Shown piece by piece: positions 1 through 10,800 of a stretch of 64,000 bases of DNA. Within the stretch, counting starts at the first letter, position 1. Every line of letters begins with the position of its first letter. This stretch comes from Bacteroidales bacterium (lineage in GTDB: Bacteria; Bacteroidota; Bacteroidia; Bacteroidales; GWF2-38-335). Location of the stretch: contig JAFGXD010000090.1 of assembly GCA_016936815.1 (NCBI GenBank), forward strand, positions 1 through 64,000, read 5' to 3'. A program made the position numbers and the translations under genes. Below the pieces are notes generated by a model. That model was not told where the DNA came from, ran no database searches, and saw only the letters and a program-made list of their open reading frames with translations.

Positions 1-54
1 AATATGTATTAATTTAGCGCTTGCTAAAATCAACTAATCTTAAAAAAATAAAGG

Positions 55-261
55 ATGAAAAAGCTAATGAAAATACCATTGTATATACCATTTTTAGGTA
101 TGTTTTTAAGTTTTGTTTTTTTTATTATTGCAGCTCAAAGTCCAAATGATGCTCTAGTTATTGCCGGAGCTGTACTTATTCATCTCTCTGCGTGGATTTT
201 GATAGTAAATTTTGTTCTTTCAGGAATGGGATTTTTCAGTATGGTATTAAAAAACGATTAG
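55..261 (+). CDS. Small two-helix membrane protein, unknown function
   Basis: A 68-residue protein with two hydrophobic segments (about residues 8-28 and 35-62) separated by a short polar stretch (SPNDA), so probably an inner-membrane protein with both ends cytoplasmic. The N-terminus is basic (MKKLMK). I recognise no family. The ATG follows AAAGG, a weak Shine-Dalgarno-like sequence. It stands alone at the left edge, convergent with the large surface-protein gene. Its upstream context lies outside the window, so operon membership is unknown. Its length and composition look like a genuine small gene rather than a chance reading frame. Confidence 0.55.
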   Translation: MKKLMKIPLYIPFLGMFLSFVFFIIAAQSPNDALVIAGAVLIHLSAWILIVNFVLSGMGFFSMVLKND

Positions 262-284
262 CTTATTGAATTTATAAGCTACTT
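262..284. terminator. Weak hairpin between convergent genes
   Basis: AGCTTAT and ATAAGCT form a 7-bp stem with a short loop directly after the stop codon of the small membrane protein gene. It is followed on the plus strand by a broken T-rich stretch. It could terminate transcription from the left, but the U-tract is poor, so this is a tentative call. Confidence 0.3.
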
Positions 285-3200
285 TAATTCTTAACCACTT
301 TCTTCAAGAAAATTTTATTATCCATTTGAATTTTAATGTAGTAAATACCGGTGGTATAGCTTGCGAATTCATTAATAACTATGCTTGTATTTTGCTCTCC
401 GGTATTTTTGTAATTACGGTTTAGCAAAACTTTACCCATACCATCGTAAACCGATATCTTGGTTTCTTTGCTCGTTTGTCCAATAAGGTCAATAATAATA
501 TATTCGGCAACAGGATTTGGGTAAACAACAACAGATATTGTGGAATTTATTTCATTTACTCCAATTGTTCCTCCTGTTGCAAAAATTCCGAAACCTTTTG
601 CAGAAGAAGTAGTGTCTACAATAAAATCGTAACCCAATAAAACAGAATCTGTAGTATATAAACTAATTTCATGTGTTGAAATTAATGGCAAGCCCGGAAT
701 ATCAGCCAAAATTGTGAAATTTCCTGTAGGTAAACCAATAAACTGATATGCTCCTGTATCATTTGTTACTTTATACCTGTAAATATTAGATAATAAGCCG
801 GTTTCTGCAACATACATTGATACTCCTGCAACCGGATTGGAATAATCCTTAGAAAGATTCTGGTAATAAACTTTTCCGTTTATGTAGTTTGTACCCGAAG
901 CTAAATTAACCAGTTCAATCATTGTAATATTAGCTTCAATGGTATCGTGACAAGCACCATTGAGGTTTGTAACATTATCCCATAAGGCTGTTTCGTAATA
1001 GAATGTTGGAATAAGATTTGGATATAAAGCTGCTGAAGGTTTTGCCAGTAAAACAAAATCTCCGGTTCCATTGGCTTCCATTAAAAATTCTCCTGAGTTA
1101 TTATTTACAGTGCTTGCTAACATTGTTGTACCTGAATGTTGACTAAACAACTGTATATCAATACTTCCTTCTGTTGGAATTCCCGTTGGAACAATTATTT
1201 CACCTTCCAAAAACAAGTGGCTTGATTCAATTATTTCTATATCATTTGCCACAATACAATCGAATGTGTCAACTATTTCTACCTGATAAATTCCTCCGGA
1301 AAGATTGGAAACATAAATAGAATCTGAATAAACCGTTATATCTCCCTCTGCACTCAGCCAATTTATAGAGTGATATGCAAATGGTGCTAATCCTCCTGCT
1401 CCTTCAATTGTTACCCAACCATTGCTCATTCCTGTGCATGGCTCATAAATACCTAAAATATTGGCGTAATTTACCGGTGGTTCAAATAGGGTGTCTCGGT
1501 AAATTGGTGAGCTACATCCATAGCTGTTTGTAATTCTAAGGTCAACAATATGAAATGGTTCATCATTTTCCCAATAAATATTGTTAGCAAAATTGCCTCC
1601 TGCCGAGTTATTTTCATAAGAATCAATAATATATCCTCCGGAACCAAAATTCCAGTCGTAAATCGGCAATGTATCTTCCATTGCAGAAACGGACCATAAA
1701 TCACCAAAACAATTTGGTGCATCATAAGTGTATATTGCGTATGGAATTCTTGCAAACTTAACAGCAATTTGTGTGGAAACAGCACAACGGTTTTGGTAAG
1801 GGTAGTATTCGGTTAGATCTATATACCTTGTTGTATCAACTATGTTTACGCAAACGGTATCAATAGCAGATGTTCCAAATATTGTTCCTGTTGAAGAGAA
1901 AGTTATTCCACTTGGTGATAATGCACTCCAAGTTACAAATGTACTATCCATAGATTGATTTCCCACAAGACGGTAACAACTACCGCAAGTAGTATCTGTT
2001 GCTGCTACTGTTGGTTCGGGCCATTCGTAAAAAGTAATATGTAGAGCTTCTGATGTATCGCTACAAGAAGCTGTATATGAACCAATTTGCACAAGATTCT
2101 CTGCAATCCGGTATATTTCGTGAGTTCCGTAAATACTTACATTAACGGTATCGTTTATAAAACTGGTTCCTGCATGAGAGGCATCGAACCAATATGCAGT
2201 ATCTGCATCAATAACGAATCCACCAATTGAAAAATACTGTGGTCCGCAAACCCAGTCGTCTTCTGTCAAAACTATTGTTTGCGGCGTTTCAGCAAAAACA
2301 ATATCAAAACAAGATTCCATCTCAAAAGGTTCGGAAGAACCTATGTCAACTAACTCTTTCCAACATATTGTAAACAAACCTGCCAAACTAGAAGAAATTT
2401 GTGTAGAATTGTTGTACTGATTTTCGAAGCTTATTCCAGATTGGTCACAATGCCAAAGTCCTAAACCATAGCTTCCAACAACTTCAATTTCTGCTAAATA
2501 CTCGCCGCTTGAATTTCGACAACTAATAGTGTCGTTGCCTGCATGAAGGTCTGTTGGTATAGCATTGAAAGTAATAGAAACAGTCTCTGAATTAATACAA
2601 ACAGAATTGTTTGTTTCAGTCCATTCAAAAACATAAACTCCTGGTTCGCTTACCAATACCATAACATTAGGGTCAAATGCCGGAACTGTTGGAACAGTGC
2701 TTGAAGAATAAATAACAGTTCCGGGACCAGACAATTGAGACCAAAATCCTTGTGTAGCTCCCTCTGATTGTATGGCCTGCATTGTATATGATAAACCTCC
2801 AACATTTGCATCAATTCCCGCAAAAGGTTCTACCATCTGATATAGTAAGTGGGTTACCACATCTGACGAAACACATCCGCCATTTTCAATATTCCACATA
2901 ATATTAAGAGTTGCTATTCCATCAACAAACAAATAAGAAAGAGAATCGGGAATTGAAACATAAGCATTCGGGTCGTTTGCCGGATTAATACTTTCGCCGG
3001 TAATATTGTTCCAGTAGCTTAATCCATACGAATCTGTCCAATAGCCGTTTAGTAAGCCAACTCCAATTGTGTCTGCATGTAATTGAATAGAATCACCGCA
3101 GAAATAATTATCAATTCCTGCATAAGCATAAGGTCCAGGCAAAAAGACAATTTCAACATTATCTGTTTCAGTGCAAATTTCGTTTGTTTCGTTCCATATA

Positions 3201-4999
3201 AAAACCAAACTTGTAGATGTTCCAACTAGCGCAATATTTGCCTGCACACTTGGTTCCCTTTCAGGATAAGGATTAGTCGGATTCGAGGTGTCGTAAAAAA
3301 TTACATTAGTTACCGGAACTCCCCCTGTAGTTTCAACTGTCCAGTATCCTTCGCCAACCACTCCTGTTACATTCAAATCGTATATGGAACCACATACTGT
3401 TGCATTTGTGCCGGCATTTGGAGCCGGTTCTTCATAAAATGTTACCTCAACATCATCCGATATTACACATGTTCCATTGTCAACTGTCCATGTAAACAGA
3501 TATTCAATACTGCCGGAATAAGCGGGAATTGTTACTGTTGTAGTTGGAGAAAGAAAATTTGCATAATTTGCTCCGGTAGTTGGCGGCACAGATGTCCACG
3601 TTCCTGTTTGCCCGGCTTCAAGAGTTCCGGCATCAAGAAAATAAACATTTCCACATATACTACCATCCGAGCCTGCATTTACTATTAATTCATCAGCAAA
3701 GGTTATTGTTACATTATCGCTGGCTGTACATGCAGAATTTCCGTTATTAATTTCTGTCCATGTAAATGTGTAGGCTCCGTTTAGGTTTACAGTTACTAAG
3801 GTATTTGGCTCGGTAGGATTTGAAAAAATTGCTGTGCCCGGACCGGTATAAGTCCAAATGCCTTGGTTATCGGCAATGGAAAAATCTGTAGCTGTTAATT
3901 CAAAACTATTTGAACAAACTGTACTGTTTGAAGAAGTAATATTTGTCGTTGGCATTATGCAGCAGTTTGTTGCACCGCTTCCCAGAATTGTTGCAAATAT
4001 TGTTGTGTCGTAATAACATCCAAAGTCGTCGACAACAGTAAAAATAAAAGGTTGGCTGGTTGTTGATAAGCCTGTTCCGTCGTATGTACCTTGGTTTGCC
4101 GCAATCATTGAACCTCCGGTAGCCCCAACTGTCCACATTTGGGTTGGATATGAATTGCTGTACGAAAGGGAAGAATTTTCCTCATTTGTATATGAAACAG
4201 GATTTACTATTCCTGTAAGATTAATAATATCTCCCTGACAATTAACTATTGGGGAAAGCATTGAGCCGGCAAAAACCGGAGTTCCGGAAATAAAAACATT
4301 AAAGCAATTAGAAATTGTACTTGAACATCCTTGAGCATCGGTAATTGTTAAAACAACCTCATAAGATTGTGCATTGGAGTAAGTATGATTTACATTTTGC
4401 CCGGTTGCAGTATTTCCGTCACCAAAATCCCATTCGAAAACCGAAGTAATATCTGCCTGAGTATATGTGGTGTTTTGATAAATTCCTGATCCAAAAAAGC
4501 TAATGGCTTCTCCCTGACAAATTTCAAGAATATTACACTCTCCGGTAATTACTGATGAAGGCGAGGAACTAATTTCCGCTTCAAGGTTTTGGCATTGAAA
4601 AGAGGAAGTAAAACTTCCTGAGAAAGTTGATCCCGGGGAATTGGAGAAAAATTGAATTGTTAAACAACCCGAAAGATTATTTGCACTTGCCGAGAAACCG
4701 GATGGCAAAGTTTCGGTAAAACAGCCCAAAAGAGGAGCAGAAGAAGAGTTACCATCGAAAACACAAAGAATACCATTTCCCTGTACAAACTCCGTAGAAC
4801 TAATTGAAATGTGAGAACTTATGGGATTATCGGAACAAATTGTTAAAGAATAAACCTCTCCGGGAACGTAGCTTCCCAATTCAATTGTACCGGAAGAACC
4901 ATTAACTGTTTCTCCATTATTTACAGTAATTGAATACTGTGCATTTCCAGATATTACTACCATTAGGAAAACAAAACTTGCTAAAAATGACTTTCTCAT
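284..4999 (-). CDS. Large T9SS-secreted surface protein (CUB-like, PKD, repeated Ig-like modules)
   Basis: A 1571-residue secreted protein. Residues 1-20 are a signal peptide ending before Gln. About 24-138 resembles a CUB-like domain, and about 185-235 is a PKD domain (WDFGDG motif). The middle to about residue 1130 holds repeated modules of roughly 90 residues, each starting with an AG-x-(N/D)-x-x-(I/V)-C-G type motif and containing a Trp-Thr core. A SprB-like segment (GLAPFAYHS) and a carboxypeptidase-regulatory-like domain (about 1390-1470) follow. The last 80 residues are a T9SS type A sorting domain (VYPNP motif, ending in KKVVKN). Export through the T9SS and attachment to the cell surface are inferred from this tail. 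No catalytic domain is visible, so an adhesin or matrix role is likely. A good promoter lies just upstream. Confidence 0.85.
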   Translation of the reverse strand: MRKSFLASFVFLMVVISGNAQYSITVNNGETVNGSSGTIELGSYVPGEVYSLTICSDNPISSHISISSTEFVQGNGILCVFDGNSSSAPLLGCFTETLPSGFSASANNLSGCLTIQFFSNSPGSTFSGSFTSSFQCQNLEAEISSSPSSVITGECNILEICQGEAISFFGSGIYQNTTYTQADITSVFEWDFGDGNTATGQNVNHTYSNAQSYEVVLTITDAQGCSSTISNCFNVFISGTPVFAGSMLSPIVNCQGDIINLTGIVNPVSYTNEENSSLSYSNSYPTQMWTVGATGGSMIAANQGTYDGTGLSTTSQPFIFTVVDDFGCYYDTTIFATILGSGATNCCIMPTTNITSSNSTVCSNSFELTATDFSIADNQGIWTYTGPGTAIFSNPTEPNTLVTVNLNGAYTFTWTEINNGNSACTASDNVTITFADELIVNAGSDGSICGNVYFLDAGTLEAGQTGTWTSVPPTTGANYANFLSPTTTVTIPAYSGSIEYLFTWTVDNGTCVISDDVEVTFYEEPAPNAGTNATVCGSIYDLNVTGVVGEGYWTVETTGGVPVTNVIFYDTSNPTNPYPEREPSVQANIALVGTSTSLVFIWNETNEICTETDNVEIVFLPGPYAYAGIDNYFCGDSIQLHADTIGVGLLNGYWTDSYGLSYWNNITGESINPANDPNAYVSIPDSLSYLFVDGIATLNIMWNIENGGCVSSDVVTHLLYQMVEPFAGIDANVGGLSYTMQAIQSEGATQGFWSQLSGPGTVIYSSSTVPTVPAFDPNVMVLVSEPGVYVFEWTETNNSVCINSETVSITFNAIPTDLHAGNDTISCRNSSGEYLAEIEVVGSYGLGLWHCDQSGISFENQYNNSTQISSSLAGLFTICWKELVDIGSSEPFEMESCFDIVFAETPQTIVLTEDDWVCGPQYFSIGGFVIDADTAYWFDASHAGTSFINDTVNVSIYGTHEIYRIAENLVQIGSYTASCSDTSEALHITFYEWPEPTVAATDTTCGSCYRLVGNQSMDSTFVTWSALSPSGITFSSTGTIFGTSAIDTVCVNIVDTTRYIDLTEYYPYQNRCAVSTQIAVKFARIPYAIYTYDAPNCFGDLWSVSAMEDTLPIYDWNFGSGGYIIDSYENNSAGGNFANNIYWENDEPFHIVDLRITNSYGCSSPIYRDTLFEPPVNYANILGIYEPCTGMSNGWVTIEGAGGLAPFAYHSINWLSAEGDITVYSDSIYVSNLSGGIYQVEIVDTFDCIVANDIEIIESSHLFLEGEIIVPTGIPTEGSIDIQLFSQHSGTTMLASTVNNNSGEFLMEANGTGDFVLLAKPSAALYPNLIPTFYYETALWDNVTNLNGACHDTIEANITMIELVNLASGTNYINGKVYYQNLSKDYSNPVAGVSMYVAETGLLSNIYRYKVTNDTGAYQFIGLPTGNFTILADIPGLPLISTHEISLYTTDSVLLGYDFIVDTTSSAKGFGIFATGGTIGVNEINSTISVVVYPNPVAEYIIIDLIGQTSKETKISVYDGMGKVLLNRNYKNTGEQNTSIVINEFASYTTGIYYIKIQMDNKIFLKKVVKN

Positions 5000-5018
5000 A
5001 GCCTATTATTTAATTATT

Positions 5019-5048
5019 CAAATTTAAAAAATGATCTGTTTTATTCAA
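5019..5048 (-). promoter_or_regulatory. Bacteroidota-type promoter for the large surface protein gene
   Basis: Read on the minus strand, TTG (5046-5048) is followed 19 bases later by TAAATTTG (5019-5026), an exact match to the Bacteroidota -7 element TAnnTTTG. The -7 box lies about 20 bp before the ATG, implying a very short 5' leader. Confidence 0.6.
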
Positions 5049-5238
5049 TGACAAATTATTATGACAAAAAGTTGTATGAATAAAAAATTTTAACTTTTCT
5101 AGGCTTCCTTTACACCAGCACATGATTTAATTAGCAAAAACCGACTTTCATCAAAAAATGAAAAAAAATTCCCCGTTACAAAGATATTAATACTAGTTGT
5201 ATTTCAAGAAAATAAGTTAAAAAAAATAAAAAAAAACC

Positions 5239-5268
5239 TTGAAAGTGTCTAAAGAAACCGTATTTTTG
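5239..5268 (+). promoter_or_regulatory. Promoter for hppA
   Basis: TTG at 5239-5241 and TATTTTTG at 5261-5268, spaced by 19 bases, match the Bacteroidota -33/-7 consensus. Transcription would start near 5275, leaving a leader of about 90 bases before the hppA ATG. An A-tract just upstream could act as an UP-like element. Confidence 0.65.
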
Positions 5269-5367
5269 CAGGCTGTTATTTAAACTGATTATTAATAACC
5301 GGTTAATAAGGTTGATGTACAATTATGAAAACAGTAACTAATTAACTATAAAACAAATTTTTAAAAA

Positions 5368-7755
5368 ATGAAAAAGAAAGTACTATTAAGTCTGGTGCTG
5401 GGATTGTTCACTCCGGCCTTCACCTTCGCCAGCGAGGCGGATCTTGTGATTCCCGATGGTGTAAAAGATCAGGAGCTTCTCTATTGGGGATTTCTGATAA
5501 CTTTTGGCGGTTTCTTGTTTGGTTTGTACCAGTTTTTGAAAGTAAAAAAGCTAAAGGCACATAAATCAATGCTAGAAGTTGCCGATGTAATTTATCAAAC
5601 CGGTAAAACATATCTTGTGCAACAAGGTAAATTCTTAGCAATTCTGTTCCTTTTTATTGGTTCAGCAGTTGCTTTTTATTTTGGCTATTTGTCGGAAGCC
5701 AACTTTGGCGTTGGAGGCGTTCTGTTAATAATTGGCTGGACAGTAATTGGAATTTTAGGCTCTTATGTTGTTGCCTGGTTCGGTATTAGAATGAACACTT
5801 TAGCCAACTCACGTATGGCTTTTGCTTCTCTTGAAAGAAAACCTATTAAACTTCTTAACATTCCTCTTAATGCAGGTATGAGTATTGGCGTTGTTTTAAT
5901 TTCTCTGGAATTAATAATGATGCTTGTAATTTTGCTTTTTGTACCGGGAGAATATGCCGGCGCCAGCTTTATTGGATTTGCTATTGGTGAATCTCTTGGT
6001 GCTTCTGTGCTTCGTATTGCCGGTGGTATCTTCACAAAAATTGCTGATATTGGTTCCGACCTTATGAAAGTTATCTTTAAAATTGGCGAAGACGACCCAA
6101 GAAACCCCGGAACTATTGCCGATTGTGTTGGTGATAACGCAGGAGATAGTGTTGGACCAACTGCCGATGGTTTCGAAACTTACGGTGTTACAGGTGTTGC
6201 TCTAATTTCTTTCATTTTACTTGCTGTAATGCCTAATTTTCAGGTTGAATTACTTACTTGGATTTTCTTAATGCGTATTCTTATGATTGGAACTTCTGTA
6301 GTTTCATTCTGGATTAACAATGCTCTTTCTAACGCAACTCTAAAAGGCAAAGACGATATTGATTTCGAAAAACCATTAACTAATCTGGTTTGGATAACAT
6401 CTATTCTTTCAATGATTGTAACTTTTGTTATTAGTTATTTAACAATTAGTGATTTACCAAACGATTTATGGATTACTCTTTCAGTTATTATTAGTGCCGG
6501 TACTCTTGGTGCTGCTCTTATTCCCGAGTTTACAAAGTTGTTTACTTCACCAAAATCCGCCCACGTTAACGAAGTTGTTGAAGCTTCCAAAAAAGGTGGT
6601 GCCTCCCTAAATATTCTTTCTGGTCTTGTTGCAGGTAATTTCTCTGCTTTTTGGAAAGGAATGGTTTTCGCCTTCCTAATGTTTATTGCCTACTATGCAA
6701 GTACTTATGGCCTTAGCGACTTAATGGTTTATCCTTCAATTTTTGCTTTTGGTCTTGTTGCTTTTGGTATGTTGGGAATGGGCCCTGTTACTATTGCAGT
6801 TGACAGCTACGGTCCTGTAACCGATAATGCTCAGTCTATTTACGAACTTTCACTTATTGAAGAAACTCCGGGAATTTCGGAAGAAATCGAAAGAGATTTT
6901 GGTTTTAAACCCGATTTCGAAAAAGCTAAACACTACCTTGAAGCCAACGACGGCGCAGGTAATACATTTAAGGCAACCGCAAAACCTGTTCTTATTGGAA
7001 CAGCTGTGGTTGGTGCTACTACCATGATTTTTAGCTTAATTTTGGTTATTCAGAGTACTTTAGGCGTTCAACCGGAAACCATTCTTAATCTCCTAAATCC
7101 TTATACAATTCTAGGATTTTTACTTGGTGGTGCTGTAATTTATTGGTTTTCCGGAGCTTCAATTCAGGCTGTTACAACCGGTGCTGCAAGAGCAGTAGAT
7201 TATATTAAAAACAATATTAATCTTGACCCCGACGCTCCAAAAAAGGCAGATGTTGCTAAATCTAAGGAAGTTGTAAAAATTTGTACTGTTTACGCTCAAA
7301 AAGGTATGTGGAACATTTTTATTGCTATCTTCTCTTTTGCTCTGGCTTTTGCTTTCCTTTCTGCTCCCGGCGAAACAGCTCTTCCCGTTTCTTTGTTTGT
7401 TTCTTATCTTCTTTCAATTGCATTCTTCGGACTTTATCAGGCAATTTTTATGGCCAATGCCGGTGGAGCCTGGGATAATGCCAAAAAAGTTATTGAGGTT
7501 GATATGAAAGAAAAAGGAACCGACTTACATGCCGCTTCTGTTGTTGGTGATACTGTAGGAGACCCGTTTAAAGATACCTCCTCTGTTTCGCTTAACCCAA
7601 TTATTAAATTTACTACTTTATTTGGTTTGCTTGCTATGGAAATAGCTATTGCTGAACAATTTAGAGATATAGCTCCTTATGTTGGATTTGGTTTCTTGGC
7701 TGTTGCTCTTTATTTTGTTTACCGTTCATTCTACAAAATGAGAATAAACCAATAA
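5368..7755 (+). CDS. hppA: Membrane-bound ion-translocating pyrophosphatase
   Basis: A 795-residue polytopic membrane protein of the M-PPase family, which hydrolyses pyrophosphate and pumps H+ and/or Na+ across the inner membrane. The catalytic signature EDDPRNPGTIADCVGDNAGD is intact, as are the C-terminal DNAKK and GDTVGDPFKDT motifs that bind Mg-PPi. The stretch GNTFKATAK places a Lys at the position that, from family knowledge, separates K+-independent (Lys) from K+-dependent (Ala) enzymes, so K+-independence is inferred. The segment after the catalytic motif reads GPTADGFETYG instead of the usual G-x-GADLFESY, which marks a divergent subgroup. The N-terminus may hold a cleavable signal (ending near TFASEAD). 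It is transcribed alone, with its own promoter and a strong terminator. Confidence 0.95.
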   Translation: MKKKVLLSLVLGLFTPAFTFASEADLVIPDGVKDQELLYWGFLITFGGFLFGLYQFLKVKKLKAHKSMLEVADVIYQTGKTYLVQQGKFLAILFLFIGSAVAFYFGYLSEANFGVGGVLLIIGWTVIGILGSYVVAWFGIRMNTLANSRMAFASLERKPIKLLNIPLNAGMSIGVVLISLELIMMLVILLFVPGEYAGASFIGFAIGESLGASVLRIAGGIFTKIADIGSDLMKVIFKIGEDDPRNPGTIADCVGDNAGDSVGPTADGFETYGVTGVALISFILLAVMPNFQVELLTWIFLMRILMIGTSVVSFWINNALSNATLKGKDDIDFEKPLTNLVWITSILSMIVTFVISYLTISDLPNDLWITLSVIISAGTLGAALIPEFTKLFTSPKSAHVNEVVEASKKGGASLNILSGLVAGNFSAFWKGMVFAFLMFIAYYASTYGLSDLMVYPSIFAFGLVAFGMLGMGPVTIAVDSYGPVTDNAQSIYELSLIEETPGISEEIERDFGFKPDFEKAKHYLEANDGAGNTFKATAKPVLIGTAVVGATTMIFSLILVIQSTLGVQPETILNLLNPYTILGFLLGGAVIYWFSGASIQAVTTGAARAVDYIKNNINLDPDAPKKADVAKSKEVVKICTVYAQKGMWNIFIAIFSFALAFAFLSAPGETALPVSLFVSYLLSIAFFGLYQAIFMANAGGAWDNAKKVIEVDMKEKGTDLHAASVVGDTVGDPFKDTSSVSLNPIIKFTTLFGLLAMEIAIAEQFRDIAPYVGFGFLAVALYFVYRSFYKMRINQ

Positions 7756-7777
7756 ATTTTTATACAAAAAAAGACTT

Positions 7778-7807
7778 AGGGGTGTGAATTTCACATCCCT
7801 TTTTTTA
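7778..7807 (+). terminator. Rho-independent terminator after hppA
   Basis: AGGGGTGTGAA pairs with TTCACATCCCT (one G-U pair, very tight loop) and is followed by seven T residues. It starts about 20 bases after the hppA stop codon. The reading frame of the next gene could extend back into this hairpin, which is one reason for placing that gene's start further downstream. Confidence 0.85.
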
Positions 7808-7849
7808 TTTTTGTATATTGAAAAATCGTTTACTGAAAAATATTACACC

Positions 7850-10800
7850 ATGAAAAAATTATTAGTTCTATTCGCATCTGCTTTATTATTAATCACTAAC
7901 ACAGCAATAGCTCAAATTAGTACAGGCGGTAAACCCGTTAGTTTTGTTTATAAAAATCTTTCCGATAATATTGGGAAAATAGAAATTCCTGCTCCAAATA
8001 TGGAATTAATTTTGCAAGAAGATAACCAAGCAGAAAAAAACGGCAGCTTTTACAAAATTGGTCGCTACATTAATGCTGATATAAATCTTATGGAATCGGG
8101 AACATGGACTGAACTGCCTGATGGTGGAAAAATATTTAGAATTAGTCTGAAATGCGAGGGTGCTGAGGCACTAAATGCTGTTTATTCCGACTTCTATTTG
8201 CCGGAGAATACTGTTTTGTATATTTATAACAAAAACAAAAAACATGTTATTGGAGGTTTTACAGATTTTAACAATAGAGACGACCGTTCTTTTGTACATG
8301 AAATTGTTCAGGGTGATGAAATAACTTTAGAGTATTACCAACCTGCCGGTGTTGATGAAATGCCTTCACTGAACATTGAGCAAATTGGTTACACTTATAG
8401 AAGTTCTCATTTGGATGCATATAAAGACGTGAAAGATTTTGGCGGCTCCGATAATTGTCAGGTTAACGCTAATTGCAGTCCCGAAGGAGATAACTGGCAG
8501 AACCAAAAACGAGGAGCTGTTAGAATTCTTCTAACCGTTGGCACAGGTATGGGATGGTGCTCCGGTTCTGTAATAAATAATACTAATGAGGACTGTACTC
8601 CATACATATTAACAGCAGATCATTGCGGAAACGGAGCTACTGTAGCTAACCTAAATCAATGGATTTTTTACTTTAATTACGAAGCTCCAACATGTTCAAA
8701 CCCGTCTTCAGAAGGCACATTGGCGAATCAATCTATGACCGGATGTGCTCTTATTGCCCATGGCGGCGATGAAGGAGATGCAGGCTCTGATTTTTTTCTT
8801 GTTGAATTGAATGAGGAAATTCCTGATTCTTATCAACCTTATTACAATGGATGGAACAGAGAAGACGTTGCTGCAACCAGTGGCGTTAGTATTCATCATC
8901 CAAGTGGCGATATAAAGAAAATTTCCACTTTTACTTCAACATTGGTAACAGCCTCATGGTCCGGAACATATAATGCCCATTGGAGAGTTACCTGGGCGGC
9001 AACAACTAACGGATATGGTGTTACAGAAGGCGGTTCATCAGGAAGTCCCATTTTTAACCAAGCCGGATTAATTGTTGGAGACCTTACAGGTGGAAGTTCT
9101 TATTGTACAGCAACTTCTTCTCCCGATTTGTACGGAAAATTTTCATACTCATGGGAATCAAACGGAACAACCGATGGTGAAAAACTAAAACCATGGTTAG
9201 ATCCTGCAAATACAGGAGTAATGAGTCTTAACGGAAAAGATTTTTCTACTTGCGGAATAGCCACTATTACTGTTACCGGAACAGCAACTGGAGTTTCTTG
9301 TTGGGGTTACAACGATGGTTCTATTGATATTTCAGCAAGCGGTGGAACACCTCCTTATTCCTATGTTTGGAGTCATGGCCCTACTACAGAAGATGTTTCA
9401 GGACTTCCTGCAGGAAATTACTCTGTTACTGTAACCGATTCAGAAAATGTTACCGGAACACAATCTTTTACTGTTAATGCAGGAACTCCAATTGAAATAG
9501 CAGGAACAATTACAGAAGCTACTGCCGGAGAATGCGATGGAGCTATTGATATTACAGTCACACCGGCAGGATCTTATACTTTCTATTGGTCAAATACAAG
9601 TACAATTGAAGATCTTACCAATTTGTGCCCCGATTCATATTTTGTTGTTGTTACCGATGCCAATGGCTGTGATACCTCTGCAACATTTGTTGTGGTTGAA
9701 GAAGGCGTTGTTATACAAGCCGATTTTTCGGGAACTCCCACTTCAATTATGGTTACTGAATCGGTTAACTTTACAGATGCTTCCTACGGTTCGGTTACAA
9801 GTTGGAACTGGACTTTTACAGGTGGTACTCCCGGAACTTCTACAGACCAAAATCCTACAGGAATTGTTTACAATACTCCCGGATCTTATGCTGTTAGTCT
9901 TGAAGTTTCCGATGGAACAAACAACGATACTGAAACCAAAAACGGTTATATTGTTGTAAGTCCTTCAACAGCTACTGTGCCCGTAGCCGATTTTATGGGA
10001 AATCCTACTACTATTCCGGTTGGTGGCTCGGTAGATTTTACTGATCTTTCCGATAATGTTCCAACTTCATGGGTTTGGGAATTTGAGGGAGCTGATGTTG
10101 GCATTTCAACAGACCAACACCCTGCCGGAATTACTTATAGCACAGCCGGTTTCTACTTCGTAAAACTAAAAGTTACTAACTCTGCAGGAAGCGATTCACT
10201 TACAAAAATAGATTATATTGCTGTTGTTCTAGATACAAGCTCAACAGCTCCAATAATTGACTTTGATGCATCGGTAAGACTTATTTCAACCGGAGAAACA
10301 GTTGATTTTACCGATTTATCGGCTAATTATCCTATTTCTTGGACATGGACTTTTAACGGAGGTACACCAAACTCATCAACCGACCAACATCCTCTAAATA
10401 TTTCCTATAACACACCGGGAATTTATTCTGTAACACTTGCTGCCACAAACTCTGCAGGCACTTCAAGCTTAACAAAAACCGATTATATTGTTGTAACAGA
10501 TTTTCCCACAGCAGAAATTTGCGATACAATAACAAATGTAATGACAGGCGAAGGAATTGGTTATAAATCTCTTACATCAACTTGGGGCTATTTGCCGGGA
10601 CATAACGGAAAGTTTGTTACAGCTTATGCCGATAGAATCGAAAACTATATGTTTAGTCAAGTTACCGGATTTCTTTATCCCGTTCATAAAGCAAATAACG
10701 GAGGTGGAAAAGTTGTTTTTACAGTTTGGAACGAAGATGGAAGTCTTCCCGACAGCATCCTTGGTACTAAAAATGTAAATGTTTCGGCAATTGGAACAAA

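Larger units (their letters stand above)
5000..5367. other. Divergent intergenic region between surface protein and hppA
   Basis: These 368 bases carry the two divergent promoters listed separately. Between them the DNA is very A/T-rich, with long A-tracts near 5160-5236. I see no hairpin, RNA gene or extra reading frame. Confidence 0.6.

Noticed and set aside
7784-7849. N-terminal 22-residue extension of the secreted protease
   Set aside because: It starts inside the hppA terminator stem and would precede a perfectly good signal peptide.
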